A stretch of DNA of 64,000 nucleotides. Origin: Micromonospora pisi (GTDB lineage Bacteria; Actinomycetota; Actinomycetes; Mycobacteriales; Micromonosporaceae). Positions 17,640 through 29,820 of the stretch are shown here, in pieces. The stretch is from NCBI RefSeq assembly GCF_003633685.1, contig NZ_RBKT01000001.1, positions 5,766,001 through 5,830,000 on the forward strand. The letters are read 5' to 3'. The notes under the pieces were generated by a model. It was not told the origin of the DNA. It worked only from the letters and a program-made list of their open reading frames with translations, and made no database searches. Positions within the stretch are counted from its first letter, which is position 1. The number at the start of each line of letters is the position of its first letter. Made by a program: the position numbers and the translations under genes.

Positions 17640-18431
17640 ATGAACATCGTCGTACTCGTCAAGCAGGTGCCCGACTCGGGCGCGGACCGTAACCTGCGCA
17701 GTGACGACAACACCACCGACCGGGGGTCGGCAAACAACGTCATCAACGAGATGGACGAGTACGCCATCGAAGAGGCGTTGCGGATCAAGGAAGCGCACGG
17801 CGGCGAGGTCACCGTGCTGACCATGGGCCCGGACCGGGCCACCGAGTCGATCCGCAAGGCGCTGTCGATGGGGCCGGACAAGGCCGTACACGTGCTCGAC
17901 GACGCGCTGCACGGCTCCTGCGCCGTCACCACCTCCCGGGTCCTCGCGACCGCCCTCGGCACGCTCGACGCGGACCTGGTGATCTGCGGTGCCGAATCGA
18001 CCGACGGCCGGGTCCAGGTGCTGCCGCACATGCTCGCCGAGCGGCTCGGCATCGCCGCGCTGACCGGCGCCCGCACGCTCACCGTCGAGCCCGGGGCCGA
18101 CGGCACCGTGCTCACCGCCGAGCGACAGACCGAGGAGGGGTACGAGGTCGTCAGCGCCACCACCCCGGCGATCGTCTCGGTCTGGGACACCATCAACGAG
18201 CCCCGTTACCCCTCCTTCAAGGGGATCATGGCGGCCAAGAAGAAGCCGGTGCAGACCCTCTCGCTGGCCGACCTCGGGGTGCCCGCGGCCGAGGTGGGCA
18301 GCGCCGGTGCGACCAGCGTGGTGGTCGAGCACAGCAAGCGCCCGCCGCGCTCCGGTGGCGCGAAGGTCACCGACGAGGGCTCCGGCGGCGTCGCGCTGGT
18401 CGAGTACCTCGCCACCGAGAAGTTCGTCTGA
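17640..18431 (+). CDS. etfB: Electron transfer flavoprotein subunit beta
   Basis: The beta (FixA-type) subunit, 263 residues. With the alpha subunit it carries electrons from acyl-CoA and other dehydrogenases to the membrane quinone pool. The N-terminus MNIVVLVKQVPDSGADRN is diagnostic. The AMP-binding region (VICGAESTDGRVQVLPHMLAE) and the ETF signature segment EVVSATTPAIVSV are present. The gene is preceded by AGGAGG and is 26 bp from etfA, forming an etfBA operon. Confidence 0.95.
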   Translation: MNIVVLVKQVPDSGADRNLRSDDNTTDRGSANNVINEMDEYAIEEALRIKEAHGGEVTVLTMGPDRATESIRKALSMGPDKAVHVLDDALHGSCAVTTSRVLATALGTLDADLVICGAESTDGRVQVLPHMLAERLGIAALTGARTLTVEPGADGTVLTAERQTEEGYEVVSATTPAIVSVWDTINEPRYPSFKGIMAAKKKPVQTLSLADLGVPAAEVGSAGATSVVVEHSKRPPRSGGAKVTDEGSGGVALVEYLATEKFV

Positions 18432-18457
18432 GCAGGTTCGAGAGAGAAGAGACGGTC

Positions 18458-19417
18458 ATGGCTGAAGTGCTTGTCGTGGTCGAGGCCACCCAGACGTTCG
18501 GTGTCAAGAAGGTCACCCTCGAACTGCTCACCCTCGCCCGGGAGCTGGGCACCCCCTCCGCCGTGGTGCTCGGTGGCCCCGGTGCCGCCGACGCCCTCAC
18601 CGAGAAGCTCGGCGAGTACGGCGCGGCCAAGATCTACGCCGCCGAGAGCGAGGAGATCGACGGTCACCTGGTGGCGCCGAAGGCCACCGTCCTGGCCGAA
18701 CTGGTCCGCCAGGTGCAGCCGGCCGCCGTCCTGCTCCCCTCCACCCAGGAGGGGAAGGAGATCGCCGGACGGCTGGCGGTCAAGCTGGACAACGGCATCC
18801 TCACCGACGTGGTCGAACTCGCCGCCGACGGCACCGCGACCCAGGTCGCCTTCGCCGGCTCCACCATCGTGAAGTCGAAGGTGACCCGCGGCCTGCCGCT
18901 GGTCACCCTGCGGCCCAACTCGGTCACCCCCAGCCCGGCCCCGGCCACCCCCGAGGTGGAGCGGGTCGAGGTCCAGCTCGGCGCGGCCGACAAGCTGACC
19001 AGGGTGGTGCGGCGGGTGGCCGAACAGAAGGGCTCCCGGCCGGAGCTGACCGAGGCGTCGGTGGTCGTCTCCGGTGGGCGCGGTGTCGGCAACGCGGACA
19101 ACTTCAAGCTGGTCGAGGAGCTGGCCGACCTGCTCGGCGGCGCGGTCGGCGCGTCCCGCGCGGCGGTCGACTCGGGTTTCTACCCGCACCAGTTCCAGGT
19201 CGGACAGACCGGCAAGACGGTCTCGCCGCAGCTCTACGTGGCGCTCGGCATCTCCGGGGCGATCCAGCACCGGGCCGGCATGCAGACCTCCAAGACCATC
19301 GTCGCGGTGAACAAGGACGGCGAGGCGCCGATCTTCGAGCTGGCCGACTTCGGAGTGGTCGGGGACCTGTTCAAGGTGGTCCCGCAGGCCGCCGAGGAGA
19401 TCCGCAAGCGCAAGTAG
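18458..19417 (+). CDS. etfA: Electron transfer flavoprotein subunit alpha
   Basis: The alpha (FixB-type) subunit, 319 residues. The C-terminal FAD-binding domain is clear: [45 protein letters not shown] and [23 protein letters not shown]. It forms a heterodimer with EtfB and holds FAD. The gene starts with ATG after AGAGAGAAGAGA-like purines and ends before an intrinsic terminator at 19459. Confidence 0.95.
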   Translation: MAEVLVVVEATQTFGVKKVTLELLTLARELGTPSAVVLGGPGAADALTEKLGEYGAAKIYAAESEEIDGHLVAPKATVLAELVRQVQPAAVLLPSTQEGKEIAGRLAVKLDNGILTDVVELAADGTATQVAFAGSTIVKSKVTRGLPLVTLRPNSVTPSPAPATPEVERVEVQLGAADKLTRVVRRVAEQKGSRPELTEASVVVSGGRGVGNADNFKLVEELADLLGGAVGASRAAVDSGFYPHQFQVGQTGKTVSPQLYVALGISGAIQHRAGMQTSKTIVAVNKDGEAPIFELADFGVVGDLFKVVPQAAEEIRKRK

Positions 19418-19458
19418 TCACGCCGTTCCACCGCTGGCGGTAAGGAGCGGTACGTGAT

Positions 19459-19501
19459 ACGCCAGGGTGGCCGTCCGGATGCGGGCGGCCACTTTTGGCG
19501 T
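19459..19501 (+). terminator. Intrinsic terminator after etfBA
   Basis: An inner stem GTGGCCG/CGGCCAC (19467-19473 with 19486-19492) is followed directly by TTTT (19493-19496). An outer stem ACGCCA/TGGCGT (19459-19464 with 19496-19501) encloses it. Confidence 0.75.
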
Positions 19502-19650
19502 ACCGCCCAGGCGGTGAGAACGATGGGATATCCGACGCCCCATCCCAACTAGCCGCGAACCGGGCGAGCGGTGATTCCCTCCGAGCTGCGCCCGGCATTA
19601 CCGGGCCGCCTGTCGCTGCACCCCTTACGACTGCGGATAGGCTTGTCGCG

Positions 19651-20829
19651 ATGACTTACCTGGATCACGCTGCGACCACCCCGATGCTCGAGGCGGCACT
19701 GGAGGCGTACGTCACCACCGCCCGCGAGGTCGGCAACGCCTCGTCGCTGCACGCCGCCGGCCGGTCGGCCCGGCGCCACGTCGAGGAGGCCCGGGAACGG
19801 GTCGCCGGTGTGCTCGGTGCCCGCCCCTCCGAGGTGATCTTCACCGGCGGCGGTACGGAGAGCGACAACCTCGCGCTCAAGGGCATCTACTGGGCCCGTC
19901 GCGCCGCGGATCCGGCCCGCAACCGGGTGGTGGTCAGCGCGGTCGAGCACCACGCCGTACTCGACCCGGTGGAGTGGCTGGAGCAGCACGAGTCGGCCGT
20001 GGCAGGGCTGCTGCCGGTCGACGCCACCGGGCGGGTCGACCCGGGCACGCTCGCCGCCGAACTCGACGCCTACGGCGAGCAGACCGCCCTGGTCAGCGTG
20101 ATGTGGGCGAACAACGAGGTCGGTACGGTGCAGCCGATAGCCGAACTGGCGAAGCTCGCCGCCGAACGGGGCGTCCCGCTGCACACCGACGCGGTCCAGG
20201 CGGTCGGCCAGGTGCCGGTCGACTTCGCCGCCAGCGGCGTCTCCGCGCTCACCCTCACCGGACACAAGCTCGGCGGCCCGGCCGGCGTCGGCGCCCTCCT
20301 GCTCGGCCGGGACGTGCCCTGCGCGCCGCTGCTGCACGGCGGCGGCCAGGAGCGGGACGTCCGCTCCGGCACCCTCGACGTGGCCGGCATCGTCGCCTTC
20401 GCGGTGGCGGTCGAGGTCGCCGTCGGTGGTCAGCGCGAGTACGCGGCCCGCGTCGCCACGCTCCGCGACGACCTGGCCAAGCGCCTGGTCGAGGTGGTGC
20501 CGGACGTGGTGTGCAACGGTGACCTGGTGGACCGGCTCCCCGGCAACGCCCACTTCTCCTTCCCCGGCTGCGAGGGCGACGCGCTGCTGATGCTGCTCGA
20601 CGCCCAGGGCATCGCCTGCTCGACCGGCTCGGCCTGCTCCGCCGGGGTGGCGCAGCCCTCACACGTACTGCTCGCCATGGGGGCGGACCACGACCGGGCC
20701 CGTTCGTCGCTGCGCCTGTCGCTCGGGCACACCTCCACCGGGCGGGACGTCGACGCGCTGATCGAGGCGCTGCCCGCCGCGGTCGAGCGGGCCCGCCGGG
20801 CTGGCGCGACCAGGTCCGCCCGGCGCTGA
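19651..20829 (+). CDS. Cysteine desulfurase (NifS/IscS family)
   Basis: A PLP enzyme of 392 residues that takes sulfur from L-cysteine for tRNA thiolation and Fe-S clusters. The N-terminus [10 protein letters not shown] is typical. The PLP-binding Lys206 is in [10 protein letters not shown] and the active-site persulfide Cys329 is in [10 protein letters not shown] longer open frame runs upstream to 19495, but homology begins at ATG 19651 and TAGGCT (19638-19643) lies 7 nt before it, indicating a leaderless start. mnmA follows 49 bp later; the pair suggests sulfur delivery for 2-thiouridine in tRNA. Confidence 0.93.
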   Translation: MTYLDHAATTPMLEAALEAYVTTAREVGNASSLHAAGRSARRHVEEARERVAGVLGARPSEVIFTGGGTESDNLALKGIYWARRAADPARNRVVVSAVEHHAVLDPVEWLEQHESAVAGLLPVDATGRVDPGTLAAELDAYGEQTALVSVMWANNEVGTVQPIAELAKLAAERGVPLHTDAVQAVGQVPVDFAASGVSALTLTGHKLGGPAGVGALLLGRDVPCAPLLHGGGQERDVRSGTLDVAGIVAFAVAVEVAVGGQREYAARVATLRDDLAKRLVEVVPDVVCNGDLVDRLPGNAHFSFPGCEGDALLMLLDAQGIACSTGSACSAGVAQPSHVLLAMGADHDRARSSLRLSLGHTSTGRDVDALIEALPAAVERARRAGATRSARR

Positions 20830-20878
20830 CCGTGCCGGCGGCAGAGCTACCCTCGACAGGGTTGAAGGGGGTTTCCCG

Positions 20879-21952
20879 GTGAGGGTACTGGCAGCAATGT
20901 CCGGCGGGGTCGACTCGGCGGTCGCCGCCGCGCGGGCGGTGGAAGCGGGACACGACGTGACCGGGGTGCACCTGGCGCTGTCGCGTAATCCGCAGACGTA
21001 CCGGACCGGGGCGCGCGGCTGCTGCACGCTGGAGGACTCGCGGGACGCCCGGCGGGCCGCCGACGTGATCGGCATCCCGTTCTACGTCTGGGACATGGCC
21101 GACCGCTTCCACGAGGACGTGGTGGACGACTTCGTGGCCGAGTACGCCGCCGGTCGTACCCCGAATCCCTGCCTCCGCTGCAACGAGAAGATCAAGTTCG
21201 CCGCGGTGCTGGACCGGGCGATCGCCCTCGGCTTCGACGCCGTGGTCACCGGCCACCACGCCCGGCGCGGTGACGACGGCCTGCTGCGGCGCAGCGTCGA
21301 CCTGGCCAAGGACCAGTCGTACGTGCTCGCCGTGCTGACCCGCGAGCAGCTCGACCGGTCCGTCTTCCCGCTCGGCGACTCGACCAAGGCCCAGGTCCGG
21401 GTCGAAGCGGCCGAACGCGGGCTCTCCGTCGCCGACAAGCCCGACTCGCACGACATCTGCTTCATCGCCGACGGCGACACCCGCAAGTTCCTCGCCGACC
21501 GGCTCGGCGAGGCCCCCGGTGACATCGTCGACTCCCGCACCGGCGAGGTGGTCGGCGCCCACGCCGGTGCGTACGCGTACACGGTCGGGCAGCGCAAGGG
21601 GCTCTCCCTGGGCGTGCCCGCGCCGGACGGCAAGCCCCGCTACGTGCTTTCCATCACCCCCACGACCAACACCGTGACGGTCGGACCGGTCGAGGCGCTG
21701 GAGGCCAGCACGGTCGCCGCCCGGCGTCCGGTGTGGACCGGTGGCGCCCTGCCGACCGACGCCACCGAGTGTCAGGTCCAGCTCCGCGCCCACGGCGAGG
21801 TGGTGCCCGCCACCATCCAGGTCAGCGGCGACACCCTGCACGCCGAACTGCACCGCCCGGTACGCGGCGTCGCCGCCGGCCAGGCCATCGTGGCCTACGC
21901 GCCCGACCCGGCCGGGGACATCGTGCTCGGCTCAGCCACCATCACCGGCTGA
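20879..21952 (+). CDS. mnmA: tRNA-specific 2-thiouridylase MnmA
   Basis: Inserts sulfur at U34 of Lys, Glu and Gln tRNAs using ATP and a persulfide from the desulfurase. The 357-residue protein has the PP-loop [11 protein letters not shown], the nucleophile Cys98 in [12 protein letters not shown], and the persulfide Cys194 in HDICFIADG, plus the C-terminal tRNA-binding beta domains. The GTG start has GAAGGGGG (20865-20872) upstream, and TACCCT (20848-20853) may be a -10. Confidence 0.95.
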   Translation: MRVLAAMSGGVDSAVAAARAVEAGHDVTGVHLALSRNPQTYRTGARGCCTLEDSRDARRAADVIGIPFYVWDMADRFHEDVVDDFVAEYAAGRTPNPCLRCNEKIKFAAVLDRAIALGFDAVVTGHHARRGDDGLLRRSVDLAKDQSYVLAVLTREQLDRSVFPLGDSTKAQVRVEAAERGLSVADKPDSHDICFIADGDTRKFLADRLGEAPGDIVDSRTGEVVGAHAGAYAYTVGQRKGLSLGVPAPDGKPRYVLSITPTTNTVTVGPVEALEASTVAARRPVWTGGALPTDATECQVQLRAHGEVVPATIQVSGDTLHAELHRPVRGVAAGQAIVAYAPDPAGDIVLGSATITG

Positions 21953-22025
21953 CCGGCCCGGCGCTGCGCCAACCCGGCCCGGCGCGACGGCCCGGCGCCG
22001 CCACCGGTGCACTAGCCTTCGGCCT

Positions 22026-23030
22026 GTGAGCGATCAGACATGGCCCTGGCCCGCCGGCGCGGCCACCGGTATCGGTTCGTTGCCCGGCACGGACGTCGCG
22101 GAGGCGCAGCGGATCGTCCTCGGTGAGCTGCCCGCACTGCCGCACCTGCCGGAGCTGCCCGCCCGGGGACCCGGGGCCGACCTGATCGGCCGCACCGCCG
22201 GCTTCCTGGTCGACCTGCCCGTCGAGCTGTACACCGGTCGGTGGCGGGTGGCCGCCCGGCCCGGGAAGGACCTGCGTCGGGCGAACGACCTGATGGAACG
22301 CGACCTGGACCAGCTCACCGAACAGGCCGACGGGTTCACCGGACCGGTCAAGGTCCAGGCGGCCGGGCCGCTGACCATGGCGGCCGGGGTGGACAAGGCC
22401 ATCGGCGGCCGGCTGCTCCGCGACCCCGGAGCGGTCCGCGACCTCACTGACTCGCTCGCCGAAGGGCTGCGCGGCCACGTCGCCGACGTACGTCGCCGGC
22501 TGCCCGGGGCGACCGTACTGCTGCAACTCGACGAGCCGTCGCTGCCGGCGGTGCTCGCCGGGCACATACCCACGGAGAGCGGCTTCGGCGCGTACCGGCC
22601 GGTCGAGACGGCCACCGCGCGGGACCTGCTCCGGGCCGTGGTGGACGCGGTCGGCGCACCGGTGCTGGTGCACTGCTGCGCGCCGGACGTACCGCTGGAG
22701 CTGTTCCGTACCGCCGGTGCGACCGGGGTCGCGTTCGACCTCGACCTGATCACGCAGCTCGACCCGCTCGGCGAGGCGATCGAGGCCGGTCTCGGCATGT
22801 TGGTCGGCGCGATTCCGGCCACGCCACCCGCGACCGGTCGTGGGCCCTCCGGGGAGACCGCCGCCGACCGGGTACGTCAGCTCTGGGACCGGCTCGGCTT
22901 TCCCCGCCCCCGGCTGGCCCAGCAGGTCGTGGTCACCCCCGCCTGTGGCCTGGCCGGTGCCACCCCGGAGTACGCCCGCGCCGCCCTCACCGCCGCCCGT
23001 GAGGCCGGCCAGCGCCTCTACGAGGTCTGA
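22026..23030 (+). CDS. Cobalamin-independent methionine synthase-like (MetE C-terminal domain) protein
   Basis: A 334-residue single-barrel protein matching only the C-terminal, zinc-binding catalytic half of MetE. Candidate zinc ligands are His216 and Cys218 (VLVHCCAP) and Cys307 (TPACGLAG). An LQLDEPSLP segment is also typical. Lacking the N-terminal barrel, it may use another methyl donor than methyltetrahydrofolate triglutamate. GTG 22026 is preceded by TAGCCT (22013-22018) at 7 nt; the frame upstream overlaps mnmA and is not homologous. Annotated elsewhere as methionine synthase, but the reaction is unproven. Confidence 0.8.
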   Translation: MSDQTWPWPAGAATGIGSLPGTDVAEAQRIVLGELPALPHLPELPARGPGADLIGRTAGFLVDLPVELYTGRWRVAARPGKDLRRANDLMERDLDQLTEQADGFTGPVKVQAAGPLTMAAGVDKAIGGRLLRDPGAVRDLTDSLAEGLRGHVADVRRRLPGATVLLQLDEPSLPAVLAGHIPTESGFGAYRPVETATARDLLRAVVDAVGAPVLVHCCAPDVPLELFRTAGATGVAFDLDLITQLDPLGEAIEAGLGMLVGAIPATPPATGRGPSGETAADRVRQLWDRLGFPRPRLAQQVVVTPACGLAGATPEYARAALTAAREAGQRLYEV

Positions 23031-23076
23031 CCCCGGCCCCGCGTTCCGGGTTGACCCCGCCCGGCATGATCATCGG

Positions 23077-24093
23077 ATGGGTTCGACTGAGCCGGCTCGG
23101 CTGGCGTTGGGTGCGACGGGTTCGTTGTTCGGGCTGGCGTACGGCGACGCGCTCGGCAAACCGACCGAGTTCATGACCGTCGTGGAGATCGAGGCGCGCT
23201 ACGGGCCCGGCGGCCCGCGTGAGCTGTCCGGCGACCCGGCACAGGTCACCGACGACACCCAGATGGCGCTCGCGGTCGGCTGGGCGTTGTACGACGCCAC
23301 CGCCGCCACCCCGGAGATCCTGGAGCCGTTACTGCGGGACCGGTTCCTCGCCTGGGCCCGGAGCCCGGAGAACAACCGGGCCCCGGGCATGACCTGTCTG
23401 CGGGCCTGCGGGGAACTGGCCAGGGGCGGCCCGTGGCAGGCGGCGACCGTGGCCGGCTCGAAGGGCTGCGGTGCGAACATGCGGGTCACCCCGGTCGGAC
23501 TGGTGCCCGGGTACGACCTGGACACGCTCGCCGGAGTCGCCCAGCTTCAGGCCGGGCTCACCCACGGCCACCCGACCGCGCTCGCGGCGAGCGAGCTGAC
23601 CGCGTACGCGGTCCGGGTCCTGCGCGACGGCGCCGACCTGGCCGACCTGCCCGGGGTGCTCCGGCAGCGGGCCCTCGGTCAACGAACCGTCTACCGGGAC
23701 GACTGGCTGGGTGCCCTGTGGCAGCGCCCGGGCGTCGGTGATCCGGAGAGTTTCATCGCCCGGGGCTGGGACGAGTGCCTGGTCGCGCTCGACCGGCTCG
23801 ACGCCGCGTTGTCCGGACCGGACGATGGCGGCGACCCGTGTCGGGCCACCGGTGAGGGCTGGATCGCCGAGGAGGCACTCGCGACCGCGCTGCTCTGCGT
23901 GTTACGGCACCCGGACGACCCGGTGGCGGCCCTGGCCAGGGCCGCCACCACCGCCGGTGACTCGGACTCGATCGCCGCGCTGGCCGGTGCGTTCCTCGGT
24001 GCCGCCGGCGGACTTGGCATCTGGCCGGCGAGCTGGCTCGACCGGATCGAGTACGCCGACCAGCTCGCCGCACTCGGCGTCGCCTGGGACTGA
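23077..24093 (+). CDS. ADP-ribosylglycohydrolase family protein (DraG-like)
   Basis: A 338-residue all-helical hydrolase of the DraG/ARH family, removing ADP-ribose from proteins, nucleic acids or small molecules. The N-terminal GATGSLFGLAYGDALGKPTE, the metal-binding VTDDTQMALA and the late acidic GDSDSIAALAGAFLGA bind two Mg2+ ions. All key acidic motifs are intact. ATG 23077 has CATGAT (23065-23070) 6 nt upstream, so it is probably leaderless. No ADP-ribosyltransferase is in the window, so the target is unknown. Confidence 0.9.
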   Translation: MGSTEPARLALGATGSLFGLAYGDALGKPTEFMTVVEIEARYGPGGPRELSGDPAQVTDDTQMALAVGWALYDATAATPEILEPLLRDRFLAWARSPENNRAPGMTCLRACGELARGGPWQAATVAGSKGCGANMRVTPVGLVPGYDLDTLAGVAQLQAGLTHGHPTALAASELTAYAVRVLRDGADLADLPGVLRQRALGQRTVYRDDWLGALWQRPGVGDPESFIARGWDECLVALDRLDAALSGPDDGGDPCRATGEGWIAEEALATALLCVLRHPDDPVAALARAATTAGDSDSIAALAGAFLGAAGGLGIWPASWLDRIEYADQLAALGVAWD

Positions 24094-24184
24094 CCGGACC
24101 GCGAACACGGCCGGCTTCGCAGGACCCCGGATGGCATGACGGCGCGGATCGGAGCCGTGGCGACGACTGGCTATCGTCCGAGCG

Positions 24185-24670
24185 GTGGACGATAACGTGA
24201 GTCTCCGCCCGACGCCGGACACCGCGATGCTCGGCGGCTCGCTGATCGCACTGCTCGGCTACCTGGTGCCCTGGTTCAAGCAGAGCGGTTCCTATGACTG
24301 GTCATACTCCGGCTGGGGGTACGCCAGCCTCAGCAACGGCGGCGGCTGGACGCTGGTGACGTTCGCCTGGCTGCTGCTCGCGTTCGTCGCCAGCCTGTGG
24401 GCCGGGCGGAGCCTCGCCGCCGCCATGACCGGCGTCGTCGGCGCGGTCGGCGCGGCGTTCTTCGCCCTTGCCGTGGTGGCCGCGAGTTTCGCCTCGATAC
24501 CCGAGCAGACGAACACCAACTACATCACCGAGTTTCCGGTGAACATCGGGTTGCCGCTGCTCGCCGGCGGTCTGGGCCTGCTGTTCGCCGGCGGGTGCCG
24601 GGCCGTGGCGGTCAGCGTCGTACGGGTCGGCCGGCAGTCCGCCCGCCCCCAGCCCGGTGACGCCGTGTGA
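24185..24670 (+). CDS. Small four-helix membrane protein of unknown function
   Basis: A 161-residue protein with hydrophobic segments near residues 14-28, 56-75, 80-103 and 120-140. A loop rich in Ser, Trp and Tyr follows the first segment. I do not recognise the family. GTG 24185 lies 7 nt after TATCGT (24172-24177), so a leaderless start is likely; an in-frame GTG also occurs at 24197. It precedes ligA by 120 bp. Confidence 0.6.
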   Translation: MDDNVSLRPTPDTAMLGGSLIALLGYLVPWFKQSGSYDWSYSGWGYASLSNGGGWTLVTFAWLLLAFVASLWAGRSLAAAMTGVVGAVGAAFFALAVVAASFASIPEQTNTNYITEFPVNIGLPLLAGGLGLLFAGGCRAVAVSVVRVGRQSARPQPGDAV

Positions 24671-24768
24671 CGAAGCCCTGCCGTCATGACGTCCGGGCGA
24701 CGCCGGACCGGTGGGTGCGGCGCCCCGACCCCGCGATGTCGGTCCGGCCCGATACGGTGCGGGGGTAA

Positions 24769-26931
<2,163 letters not shown>

Positions 26932-27107
26932 GCGACTGATTAGCTCTGAGTTATAGTCATCCCCTGGCGAGATGCCGCGTATTTCAAGTTAGTCACGACT
27001 ACAACCGATTCGCGTCTGTCGCCCCCCACATCCGTGCACCGAGGGCGTTTGATGTGTGCACAGCGCGGCAGATGGTCGCGCCCCGGGACCACGGGTCGGG
27101 AGGTCGT

Positions 27108-29447
27108 ATGGAGGCCGCAGCGTTGCGGAACTCCGTTCCTCCTGGACGGGCAACCGCGTTCTTCGGATTTGTCTGGGCGGTCGTCGCGTTGGCCGTCGGG
27201 CTCTCCGTCGTACCGCTGACCAGGTTGCCCGACCAGATTCCCCAATTGCCGCCGGCATTCTGGGTCATGGCCGCGCTCGCCGCCGTCAGCGACGCGCGCC
27301 CCTTCACGCCGCCCGGACGCCGGCAGAGCTCGGCGGTATTCCCCTCCATCTGCTTCACCTTCGCCATCATGCTCGGCTGGGGGCTCGCCCCGGCGATCGC
27401 CGTACAGGCGGTCGCGGTGCTGATCTCCGGCTTCCGGATGCGTCACGCCCTCTGGCGGACGATCTTCAACATCGCCCAGTACGCCTGCGCCCTGACCGCG
27501 GCCCACGCGGTCGCCCGGCTCGGCGCCGAAGCCGCCTTCGGCACCCGACCACATCCGAACTGGACGGACGTTGCCATCGTGGCCGGCGCGGCAACCGCCT
27601 GGTTCGCGGTCAAGTACGGCTCCGTCACCCTCGCCGTACGGTTGCGTTTCGCCAGCCCGTGGTGGCCGGCGTTCCAACACGGACTCGGCTTCGAACTTCT
27701 CTCCACCGGCTCGTTGCTGCTGCTCAGCCCAGTGGTCGCCGCCGCCGCCCGGGTCAGCCCGGCGCTGATCCCGCTGGTCCTGGTGCCCCTCTACGCGGTC
27801 TACCGGATGGCCCGGATCTCCACCGAACAGGAACAACTCGCCCGCCTCGACCCGCTCACCGGTCTGGCCAACCGCAAGGCCCTGCTCGCCGAGGTCGCCG
27901 ACCAGATCGCCGTGCACGCCGAACTGGCGGCCAAGGGGGCGCACGGCCGGCACCTGGCCCTGCTCCTGCTCGACCTCGACCGGTTCAAGAACGTCAACGA
28001 CGCCCTCGGCCACGCCATCGGAGACCGCCTGCTGGTCCGGGTCGGCGAGCGGCTCACCGCCACCGTCCGCCGCGAAGACCTGGTGGCCCGGCTCGGCGGC
28101 GACGAGTTCGCCGTCCTCGCGACCGGGGTGCGCGACGCCGCCGAAGCCCGCGCCCTGGCCGAACGGGTGGTCGAAGCGCTCGCCGAACCGGTCGCCCTGG
28201 ACGGGCTGCCGCTCGACGTCAGCGGTTCCATCGGCATCGCGTTCCACCCCGACCACGGAGCGGACTTCGCCACCCTGATGCGCCACGCCGAGGTGGCGAT
28301 GTACGACGCCAAGCACCGGGGGGACACGGTCGCCCTCTACGCGCCCGAGTCCGACCACAACTCGCCCGAACGGCTGAACCTCCTCGCCGACCTGCGCCGG
28401 GTTCTCGACCGGGGTGGTGCCGGCGGCGTCGACGTCGGCGAGATCACCATGTACTACCAACCCCAGATCGCGATCGCCACCGGCGAGGTGGTCGGGGTGG
28501 AGGCACTGCTGCGCTGGCGGCACCCGAAACGGGGAATGGTCGACCCGGAGGAGTTGATCCGGGTGGCCGAGCAGAGCGCGGTGATGCGCCTGCTCACCCG
28601 ACGGGTGATCGACGATGTGGTCGAACAGCTCGCGAAGTGGTCCGCGGCCGGCATCGGACTCCGGGCCGCGGTCAACGTCAGCGTCCGTGACCTGCACACC
28701 GGCGAGATCGCCGACCAGCTCGCCGACCGCCTCACCCGGTACGGCGTACCACCGTCCTGGATCCAACTGGAGATCACCGAGGGTGCGCTGATGGCCGACC
28801 CGCACCGGGTGCTCGCCACCATCGCCCGGCTCGACAAGCTCGGCGTCGCGATCGCCCTGGACGACTTCGGCACCGGCTACTCCTCCATGCAACACCTGCG
28901 CCGGCTGCCGCTGGCCGAGGTGAAGGTCGACCGCTCCTTCGTACTCGGGATGGCGGTCGACGCCGACGACGCCGCCATCGTCCGGTCGGTGATCGAACTG
29001 GCCGGCGCGCTCGGCCTGCGGGTGGTCGCCGAGGGGGTCGAGGACGAGCGGACCTGGCGACTGCTGCACGCCGCCGGCTGCGACGTCGCCCAGGGCTGGT
29101 TCTACGCCCGGCCGATGCCGGCCGAGGAACTCTCCGCCTGGATGGCCCGCTACCGCCCGCTGGTCCCCGGCCCGGTGCAGGACACCACCGGCCGGCATCG
29201 CTCCCGGGTCCCGCTGGCGGTCGAGGGCGCGCAACCCCCGGCGCCGGTGACCGACGACGCCGGACCGACGGCACCGGACGGGCCGTACCAGGCCGAGCAG
29301 AACCGGCCGTACGTCGTCGAGCCGTTCGAGGACGACGGGTCGTTCCTACCGGAGCCGGACAGCGTCGAGCCCTCGGAGGCCGGTGCTCCGGTCGAACTCA
29401 GCGGAGCGGGGGGAGTCGGAGACGCCGCGTCTTCGGCTGACAAATAG
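27108..29447 (+). CDS. Membrane GGDEF-EAL protein (c-di-GMP turnover), RmdB-like by position
   Basis: A 779-residue protein: about six N-terminal membrane helices (20-225), a GGDEF domain with intact GGDEF at 330-334 and canonical [14 protein letters not shown], then an EAL domain with Glu465 in VEALLRW, N in VNVSVRDL, E in [21 protein letters not shown] and AEGVEDE. Both domains look catalytically complete. It can be predicted to make or degrade c-di-GMP; a phosphodiesterase with GTP-binding GGDEF is equally possible. The place between ligA and gatC is, as I recall, that of Streptomyces RmdB. ATG 27108 follows GGGAGG. The C-terminal 80 residues are low-complexity and acidic. Confidence 0.9.
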   Translation: MEAAALRNSVPPGRATAFFGFVWAVVALAVGLSVVPLTRLPDQIPQLPPAFWVMAALAAVSDARPFTPPGRRQSSAVFPSICFTFAIMLGWGLAPAIAVQAVAVLISGFRMRHALWRTIFNIAQYACALTAAHAVARLGAEAAFGTRPHPNWTDVAIVAGAATAWFAVKYGSVTLAVRLRFASPWWPAFQHGLGFELLSTGSLLLLSPVVAAAARVSPALIPLVLVPLYAVYRMARISTEQEQLARLDPLTGLANRKALLAEVADQIAVHAELAAKGAHGRHLALLLLDLDRFKNVNDALGHAIGDRLLVRVGERLTATVRREDLVARLGGDEFAVLATGVRDAAEARALAERVVEALAEPVALDGLPLDVSGSIGIAFHPDHGADFATLMRHAEVAMYDAKHRGDTVALYAPESDHNSPERLNLLADLRRVLDRGGAGGVDVGEITMYYQPQIAIATGEVVGVEALLRWRHPKRGMVDPEELIRVAEQSAVMRLLTRRVIDDVVEQLAKWSAAGIGLRAAVNVSVRDLHTGEIADQLADRLTRYGVPPSWIQLEITEGALMADPHRVLATIARLDKLGVAIALDDFGTGYSSMQHLRRLPLAEVKVDRSFVLGMAVDADDAAIVRSVIELAGALGLRVVAEGVEDERTWRLLHAAGCDVAQGWFYARPMPAEELSAWMARYRPLVPGPVQDTTGRHRSRVPLAVEGAQPPAPVTDDAGPTAPDGPYQAEQNRPYVVEPFEDDGSFLPEPDSVEPSEAGAPVELSGAGGVGDAASSADK

Positions 29448-29515
29448 ACTCGCTCGGGTCACGGCGCGCGTGTCACGCTGCGCCGGTAACACGTCTAGGC
29501 ACGAAGGGGGCACCG

Positions 29516-29815
29516 ATGGCCGCCATCTCCCGCGAGGAGGTCGCGCACCTGGCGCGGCTGTCGCGGCTCGCCGTCACCGAGGAGGAGCTGGAGACCTTCG
29601 CCGGCCAGCTCGACGTGATCCTCCAGTCGGTGGCCCGGGTCGGTGAGGTGACCGCCGCCGACATCCCGCCCACCTCGCACTCCGTGCCGCTGACCAACGT
29701 GCTCCGCGAGGACGTCGTGGTGCCCTGCCTGACCCCGGCCGAGGCACTCTCCGGTGCACCGGACGTTGAGGAACAACGCTTCCGCGTACCGCGGATCCTG
29801 GACGAGGAGGCCTGA
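29516..29815 (+). CDS. gatC: Asp/Glu-tRNA(Asn/Gln) amidotransferase subunit C
   Basis: The small 99-residue subunit that stabilises GatA against GatB. The N-terminus [20 protein letters not shown] and the C-terminus ending [10 protein letters not shown] are typical. AAGGGGG precedes the ATG. First gene of gatCAB, 5 bp from gatA. Confidence 0.95.
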   Translation: MAAISREEVAHLARLSRLAVTEEELETFAGQLDVILQSVARVGEVTAADIPPTSHSVPLTNVLREDVVVPCLTPAEALSGAPDVEEQRFRVPRILDEEA

Positions 29816-29820
29816 CCGGC

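Noticed and set aside
27056-28690. Long plus-strand frame of 544 codons inside the GGDEF-EAL gene
   Set aside because: It is Arg-rich out-of-frame translation of the real gene with no motif.
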